NCBI GenBank assembly: GCA_030544235.1
Contig: CM060474.1
Location: 62,001-126,000 of the forward strand
Length of the DNA: 64,000 nt
Direction of reading: 5' to 3'
Source of the DNA: Lepturacanthus savala
Lineage: Eukaryota > Chordata > Actinopteri > Scombriformes > Trichiuridae
Shown here piece after piece: positions 58,561 to 64,000 of this stretch. A program made the position numbers and the translations under genes. A model generated the notes under the pieces. The model saw only the letters and a program-made list of their open reading frames with translations, was not told where the DNA came from and ran no database searches. The stretch's first letter is position 1. Each line of letters begins with the position of its first letter.

Positions 58561-61500
58561 TAAAGGTAAATAAGATTTTCTACAAAAATATTGTTCTGAT
58601 TTAGGCTTATATTGCTTTTTGTCTTTTTGTGCTCTTCAGATCGAGAGAATGCATATGGAGCAATAAAAACTTTAAAACACAAACCACATGAAAACAATAG
58701 CTTTTCCAGGTGAATTTCTGATCCAAAACTATACCATTTCACATAAAGTTAAAGGTAAATAAGATTTTCTATAAAAATATTGTTCTGATTTAGGCTTATA
58801 GCTTTTTGTCTTTTTGGGCTCTTCAGACCGAGAGAATGCATATGGAGCAATAAAAACTTTAAAACACAAACCACATGAAAACAATAGCTTTTCCAGGTGA
58901 ATTTCTGATCCAAAACTATACCATTTCACATAAAGTAAAAGGTAAATAAGTTTTTCTATGAAAATATTGTACTGATTTAGGCCTATATAGCTTTTTGTCT
59001 TTTTGGGCTCTTCAGACCGAGAGAATGCATATGGAGCAATAAAAACTTTAAAACACAAACCACATGAAAACAATAGCTTTTCCAGGTGAATTTCTGATCC
59101 AAAACTACACCATTTCACATAAAGTAAAAGGTAAATAAGTTTTTCTATAAAAATATTGTACTGATTTAGGCCTATATAGCTTTTTGTCTTTTTGGGCTCT
59201 TCAGACCGAGAGAATGCATATGGAGCAATAAAAACTTTAAAACACAAACCACATGAAAACAATAGCTTTTCCAGGTGAATTTCTGATCCAAAACTATACC
59301 ATTTCACATAAAGTAAAAGGTAAATAAGTTTTTCTATGAAAATATTGTACTGATTTAGGCCTATATAGCTTTTTGTCTTTTTGGGCTCTTCAGACCGAGA
59401 GAATGCATATGGAGCAATAAAAACTTTAAAACACAAACCACATGAAAACAATAGCTTTTCCAGGTGAATTTCTGATCCAAAACTATACCATTTCACATAA
59501 AGTAAAAGGTAAATAAGTTTTTCTATGAAAATATTGTACTGATTTAGGCCTATATAGCTTTTTGTCTTTTTGTGCTCTTCAGATCGAGAGAATGCATATG
59601 GAGCAATAAAAACTTTAAAACACAAACCACATGAAAACAATAGCTTTTCCAGGTGAATTTCTGATCCAAAACTATACCATTTCACATAAAGTTAAAGGTA
59701 AATAAGATTTTCTATAAAAATATTGTTCTGATTTAGGCTTACATAGCTTTTTGTCTTTTTGGGCTCTTCAGACCGAGAGAATGCATATGGAGCAATAAAA
59801 ACTTTAAAACACAAACCACATGAAAACAATAGCTTTTCCAGGTGAATTTCTGATCCAAAACTATACCATTTCACATAAAGTAAAAGGTAAATAAGTTTTT
59901 CTATGAAAATATTGTACTGATTTAGGCCTATATAGCTTTTTGTCTTTTTGGGCTCTTCAGACCGAGAGAATGCATATGGAGCAATAAAAACTTTAAAACA
60001 CAAACCACATGAAAACAATAGCTTTTCCAGGTGAATTTCTGATCCAAAACTACACCATTTCACATAAAGTAAAAGGTAAATAAGTTTTTCTATAAAAATA
60101 TTCTACTGATTTAGGCCTATATAGCTTTTTGTCTTTTTGGGCTCTTCAGACCGAGAGAATGCATATGGAGCAATAAAAACTTTAAAACACAAACCACATG
60201 AAAACAATAGCTTTTCCAGGTGAATTTCTGATCCAAAACTATACCATTTCACATAAAGTAAAAGGTAAATAAGTTTTTCTATGAAAATATTGTACTGATT
60301 TAGGCCTATATAGCTTTTTGTCTTTTTGGGCTCTTCAGACCGAGAGAATGCATATGGAGCAATAAAAACTTTAAAACACAAACCACATGAAAACAATAGC
60401 TTTTCCAGGTGAATTTCTGATCCAAAACTATACCATTTTACATATAGTAAAAGGTAAATAAGATTTTCTGTAAAAATATTGTACTGATTTAGGCCTACAT
60501 AGCTTTTGGTCTTTTTGTGCTCTTCCGACCGAGAGAATGCATATGGAGCAATAAAAACTTTAAAACACAAACCACATGAAAACAATAGCTTTTCCAGGTG
60601 AATTTCTGATCCAAAACTACACCATTTCACATAAAGTAAAAGGTAAATAAGTTTTTCTATAAAAATATTGTACTGATTTAGGCCTATATAGCTTTTTGTC
60701 TTTTTGGGCTCTTCAGACCGAGAGAATGCATATGGAGCAATAAAAACTTTAAAACACAAACCACATGAAAACAATAGCTTTTCCAGGTGAATTTCTGATC
60801 CAAAACTATACAATTTCACATAAAGTAAAAGGTAAATAAGATTTTCTGTAAAAATATTGTACTGATTTAGGCCTACATAGCTTTTTGTCTTTTTGGGCTC
60901 TTCAGACCGAGAGAATGCATATGGAGCAATAAAAACTTTAAAACACAAACCACATGAAAACAATAGCTATTACAGGTGAATTTCTGATCCAAAACTATAC
61001 CATTTCACATAAAGTAAAAGGTAAATAAGTTTTTCTATGAAAATATTGTACTGATTTAGGCCTATATAGCTTTTTGTCTTTTTGGGCTCTTCAGACCGAG
61101 AGAATGCATATGGAGCAATAAAAACTTTAAAACACAAACCACATGAAAACAATAGCTTTTCCAGGTGAATTTCTGATCCAAAACTATACCATTTTACATA
61201 AAGTAAAAGGTAAATAAGTTTTTCTATGAAAATATTGTACTGATTTAGGCCTATATAGCTTTTTGTCTTTTTGGGCTCTTCAGACCGAGAGAATGCATAT
61301 GGAGCAATAAAAACTTTAAAACACAAACCACATGAAAACAATAGCTTTTCCAGGTGAATTTCTGATCCAAAACTATACCATTTCACATAAAGTAAAAGGT
61401 AAATAAGTTTTTCTATAAAAATATTGTACTGATTTAGGCCTACATAGCTTTTTGTCTTTTTGGGCTCTTCAGACCGAGAGAATGCATATGGAGCAATAAA

Positions 61501-64000
61501 AACTTTAAAACACAAACCACATGAAAACAATAGCTTTTCCAGGTGAATTTCTGATCCAAAACTATACCATTTTACAAATAGTAAAAGGTAAATAAGATTT
61601 TCTGAAAAAATATTGTACTGATTTAGGCCTATATAGCTTTTTGTCTTTTTGGGCTCTTCAGACCGAGAGAATGCATATGGAGCAATAAAAACTTTAAAAC
61701 ACAAACCACATGAAAACAATAGCTTTTCCAGGTGAATTTCTGATCCAAAACTATACCATTTCACATAAAGTAAAAGGTAAATAAGTTTTTCTATAAAAAT
61801 ATTGTACTGATTTAGGCCTATATAGCTTTTTGTCTTTTTGGGCTCTTCAGACCGAGAGAATACATTTGGAGCAATAAAAACTTTAAAACACAAACCACAT
61901 GAAAACAATAGCTTTTCCAGGTGAATTTCTGATCCAAAACTATACCATTTTACATTAAGTAAAAGGTAAATAAGTTTTTCTATGAAAATATTGTACTGAT
62001 TTAGGCCTATATAGCTTTTTGTCTTTTTGGGCTCTTCAGACCGAGAGAATGCATATGGAGCAATAAAAACTTTAAAACACAAACCACATGAAAACAATAG
62101 CTTTTCCAGGTGAATTTCTGATCCAAAACTGTACCATTTCACATAAAGTTAAAGGTAAATAAGATTTTCTATAAAAATATTGTTCTGATTTAGGCTTATA
62201 TAGCTTTTTGTCTTTTTGTGCTGTTCAGACCGAGAGAATGTATATGGAGCAATAAAAACTTTAAAACACAAACCACATGAAAACAATAGCTTTTCCAGGT
62301 GAATTTCTGATCCAAAACTATACCATTTCACATAAAGTAAAAGGTAAATAAGTTTTTCTATGAAAATATTGTACTGATTTAGGCCTATATAGCTTTTTGT
62401 CTTTTTGGGCTCTTCAGACCGAGAGAATGCATATGGAGCAATAAAAACTTTAAAACACAAACCACATGAAAACAATAGCTTTTCCATGTGAATTTCTGAT
62501 CCAAAACTATACCATTTTACATATAGTAAAAGGTAAATAAGATTTTCTGTAAAAATATTGTACTGATTTAGGCCTACATAGCTTTTGGTCTTTTTGTGCT
62601 CTTCCGACCGAGAGAATGCATATGGAGCAATAAAAACTTTAAAAGACAAACCACATGAAAACAATAGCTTTTCCAGGTGAATTTCTGATCCAAAACTATA
62701 CCATTTCACATGAAGTAAAAGGTAAATAAGTTTTTCTATAAAAATATTGTACTGATTTAGGCCTATAATAGCTTTTTGTCTTTTTGGGCTCTTCAGACCG
62801 AGAGAATGCATATGGAGCAATAAAAACTTTAAAACACAAACCACATGAAGACAATAGTTTTTCCAGGTGAATTTCTGATCCAAAACTATACCATTTTACA
62901 TAAAGTAAAAGGTAAATAAGTTTTTCTATGAAAATATTGTACTGATTTAGGCCTATATAGCTTTTTGTCTTTTTGGGCTCTTCAGACCGAGAGAATGCAT
63001 ATGGAGCAATAAAAACTTTAAAACACAAACCACATGAAAACAATAGCTTTTCCAGGTGAATTTCTGATCCAAAACTGTACCATTTCACATAAAGTTAAAG
63101 GTAAATAAGATTTTCTATAAAAATATTGTTCTGATTTAGGCTTATATAGCTTTTTGTCTTTTTGTGCTGTTCAGACCGAGAGAATGCATATGGAGCAATA
63201 AAAACTTTAAAAGACAAACCACATGAAAACAATAGCTTTTCCAGGTGAATTTCTGATCCAAAACTATACCATTTCACATGAAGTAAAAGGTAAATAAGTT
63301 TTTCTATAAAAATATTGTACTGATTTAGGCCTATAATAGCTTTTTGTCTTTTTGGGCTCTTCAGACCGAGAGAATGCATATGGAGCAATAAAAACTTTAA
63401 AACACAAACCACATGAAGACAATAGTTTTTCCAGGTGAATTTCTGATCCAAAACTATACCATTTTACATAAAGTAAAAGGTAAATAAGTTTTTCTATGAA
63501 AATATTGTACTGATTTAGGCCTATATAGCTTTTTGTCTTTTTGGGCTCTTCAGACCGAGAGAATGCATATGGAGCAATAAAAACTTTAAAACACAAACCA
63601 CATGAAAACAATAGCTTTTCCAGGTGAATTTCTGATCCAAAACTATACCATTTTACATAAAGTAAAAGGTAAATAAGTTTTTCTATGAAAATATTGTACT
63701 GATTTAGGCCTATATAGCTTTTTGTCTTTTTGGGCTCTTCAGACCGAGAGAATGCATATGGAGCAATAAAAACTTTAAAACACAAACCACATGAAAACAA
63801 TAGCTTTTCCAGGTGAATTTCTGATCCAAAACTATACCATTTCACATAAAGTAAAAGGTAAATAAGTTTTTCTATAAAAATATTGTACTGATTTAGGCCT
63901 ACATAGCTTTTTGTCTTTTTGGGCTCTTCAGACCGAGAGAATGCATATGGAGCAATAAAAACTTTAAAACACAAACCACATGAAAACAATAGCTTTTCCA

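Larger units (their letters stand above)
30690..64000 (-). repeat. 189-bp satellite array, about 175 monomers, running off the window
   Basis: Tandem head-to-tail monomers of 189 bp (63 codons), with occasional 190-bp variants. The plus-strand anchor is GACCGAGAGAATGCATATGG followed by AGCAATAAAAACTTTAAAAC. The first units (30,690-31,400) are diverged and irregular; after about 31,500 the array is highly homogeneous. Every monomer has an AATAAA on the plus strand. The minus strand is stop-free in one frame, which gives ORFs of up to 949 codons; these end only where 1-bp indels occur (TATAATAGC, AAAAAATATTG, TTTTTCCAGG). No promoter or start context supports a protein. I saw no CENP-B box. The array continues past base 64,000. 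Confidence 0.97.

Noticed and set aside
30690..64000. Dozens of long minus-strand ORFs (up to 949 codons) with the repeated WYSFGSEIHLEKLLFSCG pattern
   Set aside because: They are one frame of a 189-bp satellite unit with no stop. They start and end at 1-bp indels, overlap at frameshifted units and have no promoter, leader or signal context. Not annotated as genes; a coding test is proposed as a finding.
30690..64000. Regular repeats as a CRISPR array
   Set aside because: The whole 189-bp unit repeats without unique spacers, and the host is a vertebrate-like genome.
1..64000. tRNA, rRNA or snRNA genes
   Set aside because: No B-box-like GGTTCGAATCC or other RNA-gene hallmark was seen on either strand by eye; a covariance-model scan would settle it.

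Overview
The window looks like repeat-rich nuclear DNA of a ray-finned (teleost) fish. The evidence is spliced GT-AG exons, a Tx1/L1-type LINE, hAT-like elements with 8-bp target duplications, a Helitron relic with a cysteine-peptidase module, an endogenous-retrovirus gag relic, a P2X7 C-terminal-domain-like mini-gene and a very large satellite array. There is no bacterial-style operon, and I found no tRNA, rRNA or CRISPR array. Species cannot be named from the sequence.

Layout. (1) 1-19,297 is a large inverted duplication. The left arm (1 to about 6,710, cut by the window edge) and the right arm (about 12,643-19,297) carry the same series of elements in opposite orientation: a hAT-like element nested in an L1, an L1 target duplication inside an AGTGTTAA-rich element, a CpG-bearing candidate 5' exon, a TG microsatellite, a 0.7-kb TIR element with a 37-bp minisatellite, a CRE/YY1 promoter-like patch, and a P2X7-C-like gene. 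The arms are nearly identical in their outer parts and diverge inward. (2) The 6-kb spacer holds a 0.38-kb leader plus four diverged satellite monomers, a 24-bp minisatellite, a retroviral gag/protease relic, a 20-bp perfect hairpin, short TTAGGG repeats and the first exon of the right-arm P2X7-C-like gene. (3) 16,211-21,927 is a single broken L1 on the minus strand, interrupted by the hAT-like element. (4) 22,339-25,560 (minus) holds two decayed multi-copy fish ORFs of transposon-like character. (5) 25,625-28,660 (plus) is an internally deleted Helitron. (6) 29,123-29,790 is the 3' end of another LINE. (7) 30,303-30,690 is a second copy of the leader, followed to the window end by more than 33 kb of a 189-bp tandem satellite with nested higher-order duplications (about 1,135, 2,079 and 5,105 bp).

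How it fits together. Almost nothing here looks like an intact functional gene. The P2X7-C-like gene is the only host-like candidate. Its left copy has open exons 2-3 but has lost exon 1 at the duplication breakpoint. Its right copy keeps the ATG exon but has two nonsense codons. The breakpoint of the left arm coincides with the leader of the satellite, so the satellite seed and the inverted duplication share a history. The satellite exists in a small diverged form (four units, 7.1-7.8 kb) and a hugely amplified, homogenised form (30.7 kb onward) behind the same leader, which gives a within-locus before-and-after view of satellite birth. Long minus-strand ORFs in the array are a by-product of a stop-free frame in a 189-bp (63-codon) unit and should not be annotated as genes without expression evidence.
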